Of a stretch of DNA of 64,000 bases, positions 16,449-27,324 are shown in pieces. Where the stretch lies: NCBI RefSeq assembly GCF_001591385.1, contig NZ_BCUU01000008.1:1-64000 (forward strand). Reading direction: 5' to 3'. The position numbers were made by a program, and so were the translations under genes. The stretch is from Variovorax soli NBRC 106424. Its GTDB lineage: Bacteria; Pseudomonadota; Gammaproteobacteria; Burkholderiales; Burkholderiaceae_C. A model generated the notes under the pieces. It did not search any database and had not been told where the DNA came from. It saw nothing but the letters and a program-made list of their open reading frames with translations. How positions within the stretch are numbered: position 1 is the stretch's first letter; the number at the start of each line of letters is the position of its first letter.

Positions 16449-19007
16449 CTAGTTTGCACCCTGCGCGCCGAACACCAGGCTCTTGCGCACCTCGTCCACG
16501 TGGCCGGCGCCCATGCTGCCGCCGGCCGCCTTCTCCAGCTGCGCCACCATGCGCGCGATGCGGTCGCCCAGCTTCTCGTTGGTGAGCTTTTCGCGGAACA
16601 GCTCGACCATGAGCGGAAAGGAAAAAGGCGTGGGCCGCTCGATGCGCCGCATGACCAGCTGCTGTGCATTCATCCGTTCCAGGCTGGCCTGCAGGCGGCC
16701 GATCTCCAGCTCCTGCGCCAGCAGCTCCTGCTCAGCCTGGGCCAGCAGGCGGTTGCCGGGGTCGTACTTCCTGAACACCTCGTAGAAGAGCGAGCTGGAG
16801 GCCTGCAACTGCCGGTTGCTGCGCTTCTCGCCAGGGTAGCCCTGGAAGATCAGGCCCGACACCCGGGCAATCTCGCGAAAGCGCCGGCGCGCCAGTTCGC
16901 TGGCGTTGAGGCTGGCCAGCACTTCATGCAGCAGCGCCTGTGCATCCGTCGCACCGTGCAGGGTGCGCGGCAGCAGCGTCGCCCAGTCGACCTCCACCGC
17001 GCTCAGCAGTTCGAAGCCGTAGTCGTTGAAGGCAATGGAGAAGGTGCGCGGCTCGTGCTGCGCGATGCGCCACGCCAGGAGGCTGGCCAGGCCCAGATGC
17101 ACCGGCCGGCCGGCAAAGGGGTAGACGAACAAGTGCCAGCCTTCGCGCGTCTGCAGGCTCTCGGCCAGCAGGTGCTCGTGCGACGGCAGCGCGGACCACT
17201 GCCGCTGCAGCTCCAGCAACGGCCGCAGGCTCTGCAGTTCGGGCGAGTCGAACACACCCGCGCCGGCCCGGGCCAGCTGCTGCACCACCGCGTCGCCCAG
17301 GGTGCTGGTGAAGGCCATGCGCCCGCCGCCCCAGCGCGGCACGGCCGGGCGCTGGCCGCTTGCACGGCGAACCAGGGCCGTCATGTCGTGGATGCGCACC
17401 AGCTCCAAAAGGCGGCCGCCGAAGAGAAAGCAGTCGCCGGGCTTCAGGCGCGCAACGAAGCTCTCTTCCACACTGCCGATGCGACCGCCGCTCAGGTACT
17501 GCACCGAGATGCTCGCGTCGCTGACGATGGTGCCGATGTTCATGCGATGGCGCCGCGCCAGCCGCGCATCGGGCACGCGCCACACGCCTTCGGCATCGGG
17601 CACCACGCGTTTGTAGTCGGGATAGGCCACGAGCGACGGCCCGCCCCGGGCGACGAAGTCCAGGCACCACTGCCAGGTGTCCGCCGGCAGGCTCGCATAG
17701 GCGGCGGTGCTGCGCACCTCGTCGTACAGCGCTTCGGGCGTGAAGCCGCCACCCAGCGCCACCGTCACCAGGTGCTGCACCAGCACATCCAGCGGCTGGT
17801 GCGGCGTCTGCCGCGCCTCGATCTGCCCGGCGGCGATGGCGGCGCGCGCGGCCGCGCCCTCGATGATCTCGATGCTGTGCGTGGGCACCAGGGTGATGCG
17901 CGAAGGCCGCCCGGGCGCGTGGCCGGACCGACCGGCGCGCTGCAGGAGCCGCGCGATGCCCTTGGCCGAGCCGATCTGCAGCACGCGCTCCACCGGAAGA
18001 AAGTCCACGCCCAGGTCCAGGCTCGAGGTGCACACCACCGCCCGCAGGCTGCCCTTCTTCAAGGCCAGTTCCACCCACTCCCGCACGGCGCGGTCCAGCG
18101 AGCCATGGTGCAGCGCGATCTCGCCCGCCCAATCGGGGCGCGCATCGAGCAGGGCCGAATACCAGATCTCCGCCTGCGACCGGGTGTTGGTGAAGACCAG
18201 CGTGGTGCTGCTGGCAGCGATTTCTTCCACCACCTGCGGCAGCATGGTCACGCCCAGGTGGCCGCCCCATGGAAAGCGCTCCGACCGGCCGGGCAGCAGC
18301 GTATCGACGATGAGCTCCTTGGGTGTTTCGCCGCGCACCAGCACGCCGCCTTCCGCGCCGGGCCCCAGCAGTGTCCGCAGTGCTTCGTCCAGGTTGCCGA
18401 GCGTGGCCGACATGCCCCACACCACCAGGTCCGGCCGCCAGCGCTTGAGGCGCGCCAGCGCCAGCTGCACCTGCACGCCGCGCTTGTTGCCCATGAGCTC
18501 GTGCCACTCGTCCACCACGACCAGACGCACGCTGCGCAATTGCTCCTTCGCGTCGGCGCGCGAGAGCATCAGCGACAGGCTCTCGGGCGTGGTGACGAGG
18601 GCGGTGGGCAGCCGCTTGTCCTGCGCGCTGCGCTCGGCGGAGGATGTGTCGCCGCTGCGCGCGCCAGCCTGCCAGTGGGGGGCCAGCGATTCCAAGGGCA
18701 GCTGCAGCGCGCGCAGCGTGTCGGCGGCCAGCGCGCGCATGGGCGTGATCCACAGCACCTGCAGTGGCGCGGCGACAGTGGCGGCGTCAGGCGCCTCTGC
18801 CTTCGCGCGGCTTCGCCGGCGACCGCCTGCAACGTCAGACAGCGCCAGCAGCGCACCGAACCACAGCGCGTAGGTCTTGCCGGCGCCGGTGGTGGCATGC
18901 AGCAGCCCCGACTGCCCCTTGGCCACGGCGACCCACACCTCGCGCTGGAAGCCGAAGGGCCGCCAGCCGCGCGCGGCGAACCAGGCCTGGACGTCGCTCG
19001 GTTTCAT
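16449..19007 (-). CDS. Ligase-associated DEXH-box helicase (Lhr type)
   Basis: An 852-residue superfamily 2 helicase. Walker A is [11 protein letters not shown] (GAGKT at 41-45), the Walker B is [11 protein letters not shown], and motif III is [22 protein letters not shown] and [13 protein letters not shown] form the second RecA half. A winged-helix region and an Lhr-type C-terminal domain follow. The length fits the short Lhr-C1 group found beside ATP-dependent ligases. Its ATG overlaps the ligase stop as ATGA. It is expected to translocate 3'-5' on single-stranded DNA and unwind repair intermediates. Confidence 0.93.
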   Translation of the reverse strand: MKPSDVQAWFAARGWRPFGFQREVWVAVAKGQSGLLHATTGAGKTYALWFGALLALSDVAGGRRRSRAKAEAPDAATVAAPLQVLWITPMRALAADTLRALQLPLESLAPHWQAGARSGDTSSAERSAQDKRLPTALVTTPESLSLMLSRADAKEQLRSVRLVVVDEWHELMGNKRGVQVQLALARLKRWRPDLVVWGMSATLGNLDEALRTLLGPGAEGGVLVRGETPKELIVDTLLPGRSERFPWGGHLGVTMLPQVVEEIAASSTTLVFTNTRSQAEIWYSALLDARPDWAGEIALHHGSLDRAVREWVELALKKGSLRAVVCTSSLDLGVDFLPVERVLQIGSAKGIARLLQRAGRSGHAPGRPSRITLVPTHSIEIIEGAAARAAIAAGQIEARQTPHQPLDVLVQHLVTVALGGGFTPEALYDEVRSTAAYASLPADTWQWCLDFVARGGPSLVAYPDYKRVVPDAEGVWRVPDARLARRHRMNIGTIVSDASISVQYLSGGRIGSVEESFVARLKPGDCFLFGGRLLELVRIHDMTALVRRASGQRPAVPRWGGGRMAFTSTLGDAVVQQLARAGAGVFDSPELQSLRPLLELQRQWSALPSHEHLLAESLQTREGWHLFVYPFAGRPVHLGLASLLAWRIAQHEPRTFSIAFNDYGFELLSAVEVDWATLLPRTLHGATDAQALLHEVLASLNASELARRRFREIARVSGLIFQGYPGEKRSNRQLQASSSLFYEVFRKYDPGNRLLAQAEQELLAQELEIGRLQASLERMNAQQLVMRRIERPTPFSFPLMVELFREKLTNEKLGDRIARMVAQLEKAAGGSMGAGHVDEVRKSLVFGAQGAN

Positions 19008-20656
19008 TCGGTGGGTGGCAGCAGCGCGGCCAGCGTCTGCAGCGTGTCGGCCTCTTGCACCGGCTTGTCCTCGCGCCAGCGCAGCATGCGGGGGAAGCGC
19101 ACCGCAATGCCGCTCTTGTGCCGCGTGCTGCGCGCGATGCCTTCGAATCCGAGTTCGAACACCATGGTGGGCGTGACGCTGCGCACCGGCCCGAAGCTTT
19201 CGATGGTGGTGCGGCGTACGAGTGCATCCACGCGTGCCATCTCCTCGTCGCTCAGGCCCGAATAGGCCTTGGCAAAAGGCACCAGCTTGCGCTGCGATGC
19301 CTCCGGCGGCAAGTCCCACACGGCGAAGGTGTAGTCGCTGTACAGGCTGGCGCGGCGGCCATGGCCGCGCTGCGCGTAGATGAGCACGGCATCGACGCTC
19401 ATCGGGTCGATCTTCCACTTCCACCACACGCCGGACTCCTTGGTGCGGCCCACACCGTAGGCGGCATCGCGCTGCTTGAGCATCAGCCCTTCCACGCCGA
19501 GTTCGCGCGCCTGTTCCCGCTGGCGCGCAAGCTCGGCCCAGCCGTCGCCGGTGAGCATGGGGCTGGCGATGAGCGCGGGGTGCTGCAGCTGCGTCACGAC
19601 GTCGTCGAGCAGCTCGCGCCGCTGCGCCTGCGGGCGGCTGCGCATGTCGCGCCCTTCCCATTCGAGAATGTCGTAGGCGAGCAGCACCACGGGCAGGTCT
19701 TTCATGAGCCTGGCGCTCACCGCCTTGCGGCCGATGCGTTTCTGCAGTTCGGCAAAGGGCTGGACGCGGTCATGGCGCCAGACCACGATCTCGCCGTCGA
19801 GCACCGTGCCGTCGGGCAGTGCCTGGCCCATCTGCGCGAGCTCCGGAAACCGCTCGGTCACCAGTTCTTCACCGCGCGACCAAAGCCAGGCCTGGCCGCC
19901 GCGCTTGACCAGTTGCGCGCGGATGCCGTCCCACTTCCACTCGACGATCCACTGCTGCGGCGGCCCGAGTGCGGCATCGAACTCGGCCAGCGGCAGGTTG
20001 AAGGGATGCGCAAGAAAGAAGGGATAGGGATGGCCGCCGGCGCCGATCTCGTGCTGGCCTTCCTCGACCGGTGCAGCGAGCGCGACATAGCTTGCGCCCG
20101 ACGGGCGCGCCCCGATGTGCGTGTAGCCCATCAGGCGCTGCGCGATGCGCTTGGCGTCCACCCCGCTGACCGCTGCCAGCGCCTGCGTCACCTGCAGCCT
20201 GGAAACGCCGACGCGGAAGGCGCCGGTGATGAGCTTGAAGTAGACCAGCCGCTCCGATGGCGCGAGCCGGCGCCACTGGGCGCGAAGGCGATCGGCGAGA
20301 TCTTCCGGCGGCAGGCCGCGCAGGGGCAGCAGCTCGTCCTGCACCCACTGCGCCAGTCCGAGCTCGTGCGTGTCGTCCGGCTCGGGCAGCAGCAGCGAGA
20401 TGGTCTCGGCCAGGTCGCCCACGGCCTGGTAGCACTCTTCGAACAGCCACTCGGGCAGGCCGGCCGCTTCCTGGGCCAGCAGGCGCAGCAGTTTCACCGG
20501 CGCGATCTGCCTCGGCTTGCCGCCGGCCAGGAAATACACGGCCCAGGCCGCGTCCTCGGGCGCCGCACGGCGCAGGTAGGCCTGCAGCGCGGCCTGCTTG
20601 GCCAGGCTCGACGTGGTGGCGTCCAGCGCGGCGTAGAGGGCGGCGAAGTCCTTCAC
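19004..20656 (-). CDS. ATP-dependent DNA ligase (ligase-associated repair operon)
   Basis: A 550-residue ATP-dependent ligase, additional to the NAD-dependent enzyme expected elsewhere. The N-terminal 200 residues form the DNA-binding domain. The nucleotidyltransferase motif I is [11 protein letters not shown] with Lys241 as the adenylation site; [12 protein letters not shown] (motif III), GVEGLMLKQ (IV) and VWWKWKID (V) follow, then an OB-fold domain. The start is GTG 20656, overlapping the exonuclease stop as GTGA. Sealing nicks after the exonuclease, helicase and PdeM process a lesion is the inferred role. Confidence 0.94.
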   Translation of the reverse strand: MKDFAALYAALDATTSSLAKQAALQAYLRRAAPEDAAWAVYFLAGGKPRQIAPVKLLRLLAQEAAGLPEWLFEECYQAVGDLAETISLLLPEPDDTHELGLAQWVQDELLPLRGLPPEDLADRLRAQWRRLAPSERLVYFKLITGAFRVGVSRLQVTQALAAVSGVDAKRIAQRLMGYTHIGARPSGASYVALAAPVEEGQHEIGAGGHPYPFFLAHPFNLPLAEFDAALGPPQQWIVEWKWDGIRAQLVKRGGQAWLWSRGEELVTERFPELAQMGQALPDGTVLDGEIVVWRHDRVQPFAELQKRIGRKAVSARLMKDLPVVLLAYDILEWEGRDMRSRPQAQRRELLDDVVTQLQHPALIASPMLTGDGWAELARQREQARELGVEGLMLKQRDAAYGVGRTKESGVWWKWKIDPMSVDAVLIYAQRGHGRRASLYSDYTFAVWDLPPEASQRKLVPFAKAYSGLSDEEMARVDALVRRTTIESFGPVRSVTPTMVFELGFEGIARSTRHKSGIAVRFPRMLRWREDKPVQEADTLQTLAALLPPTE

Positions 20657-21774
20657 GTGGCGCCCGCCTCCTGCTGCGCATTCGCGCCTGCGGCGCTGCT
20701 TGGCGACTCGTCTTCCTGCTCGCCATATTCGGTGTGGAAGGTATGCGCCGGCAGGCCGGCTTCGCACAGCCAGCGCACCAGCACGGCCGCGCTGCCATGG
20801 GTGACCACGACACGCTCGGCGCCGGTGCCCGCGATGGCCGACTGCAGCCCGGGCCAGTCGGCATGGTCGGAGAGCACGAACCCACGGTCGACCGCACGCC
20901 GGCGGCGCGCACCGCGCAACTGCATCCAGCCGCTGGCGAAGGCGTCGGAGTAGTCGCCGAAGCGGCGCAGCCAGGGCGTGCCCTGGGCCGACGGCGGCGC
21001 CAGCACGAGCGCGCGGCGCAGCAGCGACGCATCGACACCGGCATCCGTGACGCGCACCGTGTCCGGCAACGCCACGCCGGCCGCGCGGTAGGCCGCGTTG
21101 AGCGGTTCGAGCGCACCGTGCACGACGATGGGCCCGATGCCGGCATCGACGCCATGCAGGATGCGCTGCGCCTTGCCGAAGGCATAGCAGAAGAGCACCG
21201 ATGCACGGCCCGCGAGCGCATTGGCATGCCACCATGCGTTGATCTCGCCGAAGGTCTGCGTCTGTGGCGCCCAGCGGTAGATCGGCAGGCCGAAGGTCGA
21301 CTCGGTGACGAAGACCTGGCAGGGCACCGGCTCGAACGGTGCGCAGGTGCCATCGGCCTCGGTCTTGTAGTCGCCCGATACCACCCAGACGCGGCCTTGA
21401 TGCTCCAACCGGACCTGGGCGGAACCGAGCACATGGCCTGCGGGGTGCAGCGAGATCGTCACGCCGTTGTACTCGATGGCTTCGCCATAAGGCAGCGTCT
21501 GCAGGTCGATCTGTTCGCCCAGCCTAGCGCGCAGGATGCCGGCACTGTCGGCATGCGCCAGATAGTGGCCGTGGCCCATCCGTGCATGGTCCGAATGGCC
21601 ATGGGTGATGAGCGAGCGCTCCACCGGCTGCCAGGCATCGATGAAGAAGCCGCCCGGCGGGCAATAGAGCCCCTCGGGCCGCGCGACCACGAGGTCGTCG
21701 GGCCGCGCGGCAACCGCGGGGGCGGCAGGGCTGGAGGGGCTGGAGAGGCTGGAGAAGCTGACACTGGCCACCAT
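20653..21774 (-). CDS. Ligase-associated DNA exonuclease (metallo-beta-lactamase fold)
   Basis: A 373-residue nuclease-like protein with the metallo-beta-lactamase/beta-CASP pattern. The metal motif is ITHGHSDHARMGHG, and LHPAGHVLGSAQV, VVSGDYKTEAD, FVLSDHADW and VVTHGS supply the other conserved residues, much like SNM1/CPSF-type exonucleases. Its Ser/Pro/Ala-rich first 24 residues are longer than I would expect, but there is no downstream ATG before the domain. It is the first gene of the repair operon. No promoter was recognised in the 69 bp upstream. Confidence 0.92.
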   Translation of the reverse strand: MVASVSFSSLSSPSSPAAPAVAARPDDLVVARPEGLYCPPGGFFIDAWQPVERSLITHGHSDHARMGHGHYLAHADSAGILRARLGEQIDLQTLPYGEAIEYNGVTISLHPAGHVLGSAQVRLEHQGRVWVVSGDYKTEADGTCAPFEPVPCQVFVTESTFGLPIYRWAPQTQTFGEINAWWHANALAGRASVLFCYAFGKAQRILHGVDAGIGPIVVHGALEPLNAAYRAAGVALPDTVRVTDAGVDASLLRRALVLAPPSAQGTPWLRRFGDYSDAFASGWMQLRGARRRRAVDRGFVLSDHADWPGLQSAIAGTGAERVVVTHGSAAVLVRWLCEAGLPAHTFHTEYGEQEDESPSSAAGANAQQEAGAT

Positions 21775-21843
21775 GCGAACATCGTAGTGGCTGGCGTGCG
21801 CGCTTGCGGCGCCCCGCTGGCGTCAAGCGCTGTGGGCCGCGGC

Positions 21844-22377
21844 CTACTTCTTCTTTTTCTGCATGGACTGCATGTCCATGAAGTTCATGGTCTGCCCATT
21901 GGGCATGACCATGTCGCCAGGCTTCTGGCCGGCCTTGCACGGGCCCAGCCACTTGGCCTGCACGATGGCCGTGCCCTTGGCGCGGCCGGCCATGGGCGGC
22001 TCGTAGGTGGTGTGCGACTCCATGCGGTAGCTGCTGGAGAAGTCGCCGCTGATTTCCGAATGGCTGGTGAGGGTGGTGGCGCCCATCTTGCAGACCGAGT
22101 CGACCACGATCTTGTCGCCGTCCTTTCGCATGTCCTGCTTGGAGCAGGCATCGCGGCTGGCGCCCTGCCCCATCTCGCGCATGGCGACGTCGGACTTCGC
22201 ATCGATGCACTGCTGCACCACATGCGGCTGGGCCTGCGGATCGTCGCCCTGCGCCATGCTCATTTCCCACAAGCCGGGCTTGCGCGGCGGATAGTCGAGG
22301 TTGGCGGCGCCGGCTGCACACGCGGCGAACAAGAGCAGCAGCAGCGCCGCGGCGGGAAGGGGCTTGCGCAAGGACAT
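21844..22377 (-). CDS. DUF3617 family secreted protein
   Basis: A 177-residue DUF3617 protein. A signal peptide (about 1-26) is followed by PRKPGLWEMSMA, the family's opening motif, then paired cysteines (QQCIDAKSD, DACSKQDM, DSVCKMG and LGPCKAG) likely to form disulfides in the periplasm. The tail ends in four lysines. ATG 22377 is preferred because GGAG lies upstream; the longer frame from 22407 lacks one. The family's function is unknown. It probably stands alone, 69 bp from the exonuclease start. Confidence 0.87.
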   Translation of the reverse strand: MSLRKPLPAAALLLLLFAACAAGAANLDYPPRKPGLWEMSMAQGDDPQAQPHVVQQCIDAKSDVAMREMGQGASRDACSKQDMRKDGDKIVVDSVCKMGATTLTSHSEISGDFSSSYRMESHTTYEPPMAGRAKGTAIVQAKWLGPCKAGQKPGDMVMPNGQTMNFMDMQSMQKKKK

Positions 22378-22467
22378 CGTCAGCTCCGGCAGGAGAGTGG
22401 TCGTCAAGGACGATGTTCTACCCCGCCGGGCGCGCCACTGGAATAGGACGATGGCGCTATCGCCGTG

Positions 22468-23631
22468 CTACCAGGGTGTCCATTTGGCCGCGCTGGCCGC
22501 CGAGGCCACCGTGCGCTCGATGAAGCGCACGCCCCGCGCGCCGTCTTCCACCCGTGGGTAGTCGGCCAGCAGCGGATCGGCAGCACGGCCCTCGATGCGG
22601 GCGCGGATGTCCTCGATGACGCCCGCGTAGATGTTGGCGAAGGCCTCGATGAAGCCTTCCGGATGGCCCGCGGGAATGCGACTGGCACGCTGCGCGGACG
22701 GATGCAGCCACGGCGCGCCGCGGGTGAACACGCGCTTGGGGCCGTCGTGCGGGTAGTGGACGAGCTGGCTGGGCTGCTCCTGGCGCCATTCCAGCGTGCC
22801 GAGCGTGCCGGAGATGCGCACGCGCAGGTCGTTCTCCAGCCCGGTGTTGATCTGCGACGCGATCAGCACGCCGCGCGCGCCGCCGGCAAAGCGCAGCAGC
22901 ATGCTGGCGTCGTCGTCCAGCGCGCGGCCCGGCACCATGTGGGTGAGGTCGGCACACAGGCTCTCGATCTGCAGGCCGGTGATGGTGGCCACGAGGTTCT
23001 CGGCATGCGAGCCGATGTCGCCGATGGCGCCCGCCGCGCCGCTCTTTTGCGGATCGGTGCGCCAGGCGGCCTGCTTGTTGCCGCTGGACTCCAGCTGCGA
23101 AGACAGCCAACCCTGGTTGTATTCGACCACCACCTTGCGCAGCTCGCCCAGCTCGCCCGCCCGCACCATGGCCCGGGCCTGGCGCACCATGGGGTAGCCG
23201 GTGTAGTTGTAGGTCACGCCGAACACGGTGCCTTGCCGCTGCACCGCGGCCACCAGCGCATCGGCCTGTTCGCGCGTGTGCACCAGCGGCTTGTCGCACA
23301 CCACATGAAAGCCCGCGTCGACGAAGGCTTGCGCGACCGGGTAGTGCACATGGTTGGGCGTGACGATGGATACGAAGTCGATGCGCTCCTCCGCCGGGCG
23401 CTTCAACTCGTCGGCCAAGAGCGACTGCCAGTCCCCGTGATTGCGACCGTCGGCCAGCAGAAGCTCGCGCCCCGACACCCGCGCCTTGTCCGGCGTGGAA
23501 GACAGCGCCCCCGCCACCAGCTCGGCCTGCCCGTCCAGCGCAATCGCGTGCCGATGCACCGCCCCGATGAAGGCCCCCTGCCCGCCACCCACCATGGCGT
23601 AGCGCAGTTTGCGAGAAGAAGTTTCAGACAT
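22468..23631 (-). CDS. Gfo/Idh/MocA-family oxidoreductase
   Basis: A 387-residue NAD(P)-dependent sugar or cyclitol dehydrogenase. The N-terminal Rossmann motif is [16 protein letters not shown], with the catalytic-lysine motif VCDKPLVHT (DKP in place of the common EKP) and [10 protein letters not shown], which supplies the usual acid and histidine. The last gene of a ROK-led sugar ABC operon, separated from the binding-protein gene by repeat copy B. The neighbourhood suggests it oxidises the sugar or cyclitol imported by the ABC transporter. The exact substrate cannot be deduced. Confidence 0.9.
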   Translation of the reverse strand: MSETSSRKLRYAMVGGGQGAFIGAVHRHAIALDGQAELVAGALSSTPDKARVSGRELLLADGRNHGDWQSLLADELKRPAEERIDFVSIVTPNHVHYPVAQAFVDAGFHVVCDKPLVHTREQADALVAAVQRQGTVFGVTYNYTGYPMVRQARAMVRAGELGELRKVVVEYNQGWLSSQLESSGNKQAAWRTDPQKSGAAGAIGDIGSHAENLVATITGLQIESLCADLTHMVPGRALDDDASMLLRFAGGARGVLIASQINTGLENDLRVRISGTLGTLEWRQEQPSQLVHYPHDGPKRVFTRGAPWLHPSAQRASRIPAGHPEGFIEAFANIYAGVIEDIRARIEGRAADPLLADYPRVEDGARGVRFIERTVASAASAAKWTPW

Positions 23632-23691
23632 GTGCATCAACCAAAGTGCCGGAACGAATGCCAGGCCGCGCAAAGCGCAGGCCGTTCGCGG

Positions 23692-23784
23692 GCACCCGCG
23701 GAACTGGCTTTGCCAGGCCGCTGGGTGCGCCCCCGGAAGGGGGTTGGCGGACCTTGCGAAGCAAGGGCAGCCTGGGGGAGAGCC
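23692..23784 (-). repeat. Intra-operon structured repeat, copy B
   Basis: Read on the minus strand it starts 3 bp after the stop of the sugar-binding protein gene with CTCCCCCAGGCT. A CCTTGC-TTC-GCAAGG hairpin (23752-23766), a CCCCC/GGGGG hairpin (23730-23743), and a long bulged hairpin (23692-23728) follow. That hairpin has the same shape as copy A, with five base pairs changed on both sides (outer stem and one inner pair), and the same AAA loop. Confidence 0.8.
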
Positions 23785-23787
23785 AAG

Positions 23788-24750
23788 TCAGAACGGCGAA
23801 TCCGGATGGTAGAAGTCCTTCGCGTTGTCCTTGGTGATGAGCACCGACGGAATGATCGTGGTGGCCGGCAGCTTCTGGCCCTTCAGGCGTGCTTCGGCGG
23901 TGAGCTTGATCGCGTCGTAGATGAACTTGGGCGAGTAGCTCACGTCGGCGGTGATGCGCTTGTCCTTGCCGTCCATGATGGTCTTGACCATGCCCTTGGC
24001 GCCGGCGCCGCCGAAGATGATCTTGATGTCGTCGCGCTTGGCCTGCTCGATGGCCTTGAGCACGCCCACCGCCATGTCGTCGTCGGCCGCCCAGATGGCG
24101 TCGATGTTCTTGAAGCGGGTGAGGTAGTCCTGCGTGACCTTGAAGGCGTCGTCGCGGTTCCAGTTGGCGTACTTGGCGTCCAGCAGCTTGATGTCCGGGT
24201 AGTTCTTGAGCACCGCGTTGAAGGCGTCCATGCGCTCGTTGTCCAGCGTGGTGGCAATGCCGCGCAGCGCCACCACGTTGCCCTTGCCGCCCAGTTGCTT
24301 GGCGATGTACTCGGCCGGGATCTTGCCGAAGGCCGTGTTGTCGCCGGCCACGTACGCATCCTGCGCGCTGGTGTCGGTCAGGCCGCGGTCCACCACGGTG
24401 ACGTAGGCGCCCTTGGCCTTCACTTGCGCCACGGGCTTGGTCAGGGCCGCCGACTCGAAGGGGAAGACCACCAGCGCGTTGATCTTGGTGACGGTCGACA
24501 AGTCCTGCAGCTGGTTGGCCTGCTCGGGCGCATTGGCCGCCGTCTTGATGGTGATCTTCAGGTCCTTGTGCTGCTTCTCCAGGTCCTTTTTGGCCTGGTT
24601 GGCCCAGTAGTTGATGCCGCCCATGAAGCTGTGCGTGGCCGCCGGGATCGACACCCCGAGGTTGACCTTTTCCTGGGCCAGTGCCGGCAGGCTGGCGAAT
24701 GCGGCGGCGCAGGCGGCCGTGAGTGCGAGGCGGCGGGTGAACGTAGTCAT
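23788..24750 (-). CDS. Sugar ABC transporter periplasmic binding protein
   Basis: A 320-residue RbsB-type binding protein. A clear signal peptide ends in PALAQ, and the mature start KVNLGVSIPAATHSFMGGINYWANQAKKDLE is typical of ribose/inositol/xylose binders. ATPEQANQLQDL-like helix pairs and the hinge FPFESAAL are present. The ligand is unknown; the family includes ribose, allose and myo-inositol binders. AAGGAGA lies 9 bases before the ATG. It follows the permease by 53 bp. Being most abundant of the three subunits, it is followed by a structured repeat that may protect its mRNA. Confidence 0.93.
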   Translation of the reverse strand: MTTFTRRLALTAACAAAFASLPALAQEKVNLGVSIPAATHSFMGGINYWANQAKKDLEKQHKDLKITIKTAANAPEQANQLQDLSTVTKINALVVFPFESAALTKPVAQVKAKGAYVTVVDRGLTDTSAQDAYVAGDNTAFGKIPAEYIAKQLGGKGNVVALRGIATTLDNERMDAFNAVLKNYPDIKLLDAKYANWNRDDAFKVTQDYLTRFKNIDAIWAADDDMAVGVLKAIEQAKRDDIKIIFGGAGAKGMVKTIMDGKDKRITADVSYSPKFIYDAIKLTAEARLKGQKLPATTIIPSVLITKDNAKDFYHPDSPF

Positions 24751-24803
24751 GCGGGATGTCTCCTTTGGTTTGGAACGGAACACAGGTGAAGAAAACCGGT
24801 GGT

Positions 24804-25835
24804 TCAACGTCGCCCTCTTTGGAGGAACGCGACGATGATGATCACGAAGCCCTGCACCGCCGCATTCAGGTACACGCTGATGATGCTGGTGAGGTTGAGG
24901 ATGTTGCTGATGACCGAGAGCAGGATCGCGCCGATCACGGTGCCGGTGATGCTGCCCGCGCCGCCCTTGAGCGCGGTGCCGCCGACGATCACCGCGGCGA
25001 TGGCCTCCAGCTCCCACAGCAGGCCCGTGGTGGGCGAGGCGGAACCCAGGCGCGGCACGTACAGCAGCGTGGCGATGCCCACGCACACGCCCAGCAGCAC
25101 GTAGGTGAGGATCTTCACACGGTCCACGCTCACCGCCGCGTAGCGCGCCACCTGTTCGTTCGAGCCGATGGCCTGCACGTAGCGCCCGTAGGCCGTGCGG
25201 TTGAGGATGAGCGCGCCCACCACCGCTACGACGACGAATATCCACACCGGAATCGGAATGCCGATCACGCTGCCGTAGTAGACCGGCGCGTACAGGTCCG
25301 ACAGCTCGTTGTCCAGCGTGAGCGCGCCGCCGTCGGCAAAGTACGTGAGGTAGGCGCGGAAGATGCCCAGCGTGCCCAGCGTGACGATGAAGGGCTCGAT
25401 GCGCCCCTTGGTGATGAGCAGGCCGTGCGCCAGGCCGAACAGCGCACCCAGCACCACCGCCAGGCCCGCACCGAGCACCACCGCCGTCAGCGGCGATCCG
25501 GTGGCCGGTCCCGCCCAGTTGATGAACATGATCACGCTGCCGGCGATGAGCGCCGCCATCGAGCCCACCGACAGGTCGATGCCGCCGGAGATGATCACGA
25601 AGCACATGCCCACCGCGATGATGCCGATGAAGGCCGTGCGGGTGAGCACGTTCATCGCGTTGTCCAGCGTGGCGAAGTCGCTGTTGAGCAGCGTGCCGGC
25701 CACGCACAGCAGCGCCAGGCCGATGACGGGGCCGATGCCGCGCAGGCGCTCGGCCCAGCCGTTCTGGGCGGCGGCCCGGTGCCGCGCGGCGGCTTCAGGC
25801 GTCGGCGCCGGCGACGGTTGCGGTTCCGGTGGCAT
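24804..25835 (-). CDS. Sugar ABC transporter permease (RbsC type)
   Basis: A 343-residue inner-membrane permease of the ribose/xylose type with 8-10 helices. Characteristic blocks are [47 protein letters not shown] and [24 protein letters not shown] Pro/Ala-rich cytoplasmic N-terminus of about 25 residues comes first. Its start overlaps the end of the ATPase gene by 41 bp, so the two are translationally coupled. Confidence 0.93.
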   Translation of the reverse strand: MPPEPQPSPAPTPEAAARHRAAAQNGWAERLRGIGPVIGLALLCVAGTLLNSDFATLDNAMNVLTRTAFIGIIAVGMCFVIISGGIDLSVGSMAALIAGSVIMFINWAGPATGSPLTAVVLGAGLAVVLGALFGLAHGLLITKGRIEPFIVTLGTLGIFRAYLTYFADGGALTLDNELSDLYAPVYYGSVIGIPIPVWIFVVVAVVGALILNRTAYGRYVQAIGSNEQVARYAAVSVDRVKILTYVLLGVCVGIATLLYVPRLGSASPTTGLLWELEAIAAVIVGGTALKGGAGSITGTVIGAILLSVISNILNLTSIISVYLNAAVQGFVIIIVAFLQRGRR

Positions 25836-27324
25836 GAGCGATCAGCTCCTCTTCAGTCAGTTGGTCGGCATCCAGCGTTCGCACGATGCGGCCTGCGCGC
25901 ATCACCGCGACGCGGTGGCACAGGCCGATCAGCTCCATCAGCTCGGACGAGATGACGATCACGGCCAGGCCTTCGCGGGCCATGCGCTGGATCAGGAAAT
26001 AGATGTCGCGCTTGGCGCCCACGTCCACGCCGCGCGTGGGTTCGTCGAGCACCACCACGCGGGGCTGGGGATGCAGCACCTTGGCCAGCGCGAGCTTTTG
26101 CTGGTTGCCGCCCGAAAGCGACGAGGCCTTCACGTTCAGCGAGCCGGTGCGGATTCCGAATTCATTCACCGCTGCGGACAGCGCTGCGCGCTCTGCTTCG
26201 GGCTTGAGCCACGGACGGGCGTAGCTTTCCAGCGCCATCAGGGTGAGGTTCTCGCGCAGCCCGAAGTGGACGTGCAGGCCCTTGCCCTTGCGGTCTTCGC
26301 TGAGGTAGGTGAGGCCGTGTCGGGCAGCGTCGCGCGGGTTCCGGATCTGCACCAAGTCGCCATGCAGGCGCACCTCGCCGGCACCGGGGCGCAGGCCCAT
26401 GATGCCTTCGAAGAGCTCGGTGCGACCCGCGCCGACCAGGCCGGCAAAGCCCAGGATCTCGCCCGGCCGCACCTCGAACGCGGCCTCGTGCGCCCAGCCG
26501 GGCACGCTGAAGCCCTTCACCTGCAGGGCGGGTGCCGCCGCCGGGTTCACGGCGTCGCGCGGCGGATAGAGATCGGCGATCTCCCGGCCCACCATGAGGT
26601 TGGCCATCTGGTGGCGCGTCAGGTCGCGCGTGGGTGCGCGCGCCACGAAGCGGCCGTCGCGCATCACGATCACTTCGTCGGTGATGCGCTCCACCTCGTC
26701 GAGCTTGTGCGAGATGTAGACGATGGTGACGCCGTCGTCGCGCAGCCGTGCGATGAGCTGGAACAGCCGCTCGGTCTCGCCCGGGGTGAGCGTGGCGGTG
26801 GGCTCGTCCATGATGAGCAGGCGCGCATGGCGTGCCAGCGCCTTGGCGATTTCCACCAGCTGCTTCTCGGCGACGATGAGCCGGCGCACCTTGGTGCGCG
26901 GATCGATGGCGAGGCCCACCTCGGCCAGCGCCTGCGCCGCTTCGCGCTCCATGGCACGGTCGTCCAGCCACGGCCCCTTCTTCTTTTCATGGCCGAGGAA
27001 GATGTTCTGCGCAACGCTCAGGTCTTCGGCCAGGTTGAACTCCTGGTGGATGAGGACGATGCCCAGCTGCTCGGCGGCGCGCGAATCGGCAAAGGCCTGC
27101 GCCTCGCCGTTGATGCGCACCACGCCGCCGGTCGGCTGTTCGTAGCCCGCGAGGATCTTCATCAGCGTGGACTTGCCGGCGCCGTTCTCGCCCAGCAGGC
27201 CGTACACATGGCCGGGCGCCAGCTCGAAGCTCACGCCGTGGAGCACCTGCACCGGGCCGAAGGCCTTGACGATGCCGTCGAAGGCCACGGCCACGCTGCG
27301 CCTGGCCACGGGTGCTGCCGTCAT
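25795..27324 (-). CDS. Sugar ABC transporter ATPase (RbsA type, two ABC domains)
   Basis: A 509-residue fusion of two ABC ATPase domains. The first has Walker [10 protein letters not shown], signature [17 protein letters not shown] and Walker [12 protein letters not shown]. The second has the degenerate Walker A usual for RbsA ([11 protein letters not shown]), signature [14 protein letters not shown] and Walker [14 protein letters not shown]. It would power uptake with the RbsC-type permease. Its ATG overlaps the ROK gene's TGA (ATGA), so regulator and transporter are made from one message. Confidence 0.95.
   Translation of the reverse strand: MTAAPVARRSVAVAFDGIVKAFGPVQVLHGVSFELAPGHVYGLLGENGAGKSTLMKILAGYEQPTGGVVRINGEAQAFADSRAAEQLGIVLIHQEFNLAEDLSVAQNIFLGHEKKKGPWLDDRAMEREAAQALAEVGLAIDPRTKVRRLIVAEKQLVEIAKALARHARLLIMDEPTATLTPGETERLFQLIARLRDDGVTIVYISHKLDEVERITDEVIVMRDGRFVARAPTRDLTRHQMANLMVGREIADLYPPRDAVNPAAAPALQVKGFSVPGWAHEAAFEVRPGEILGFAGLVGAGRTELFEGIMGLRPGAGEVRLHGDLVQIRNPRDAARHGLTYLSEDRKGKGLHVHFGLRENLTLMALESYARPWLKPEAERAALSAAVNEFGIRTGSLNVKASSLSGGNQQKLALAKVLHPQPRVVVLDEPTRGVDVGAKRDIYFLIQRMAREGLAVIVISSELMELIGLCHRVAVMRAGRIVRTLDADQLTEEELIAHATGTATVAGADA

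Noticed and set aside
16041..19265. 1074-codon open frame opposite the helicase gene
   Set aside because: Antisense to a clear Lhr-type helicase, low-complexity composition, no ribosome site and no recognised domain.
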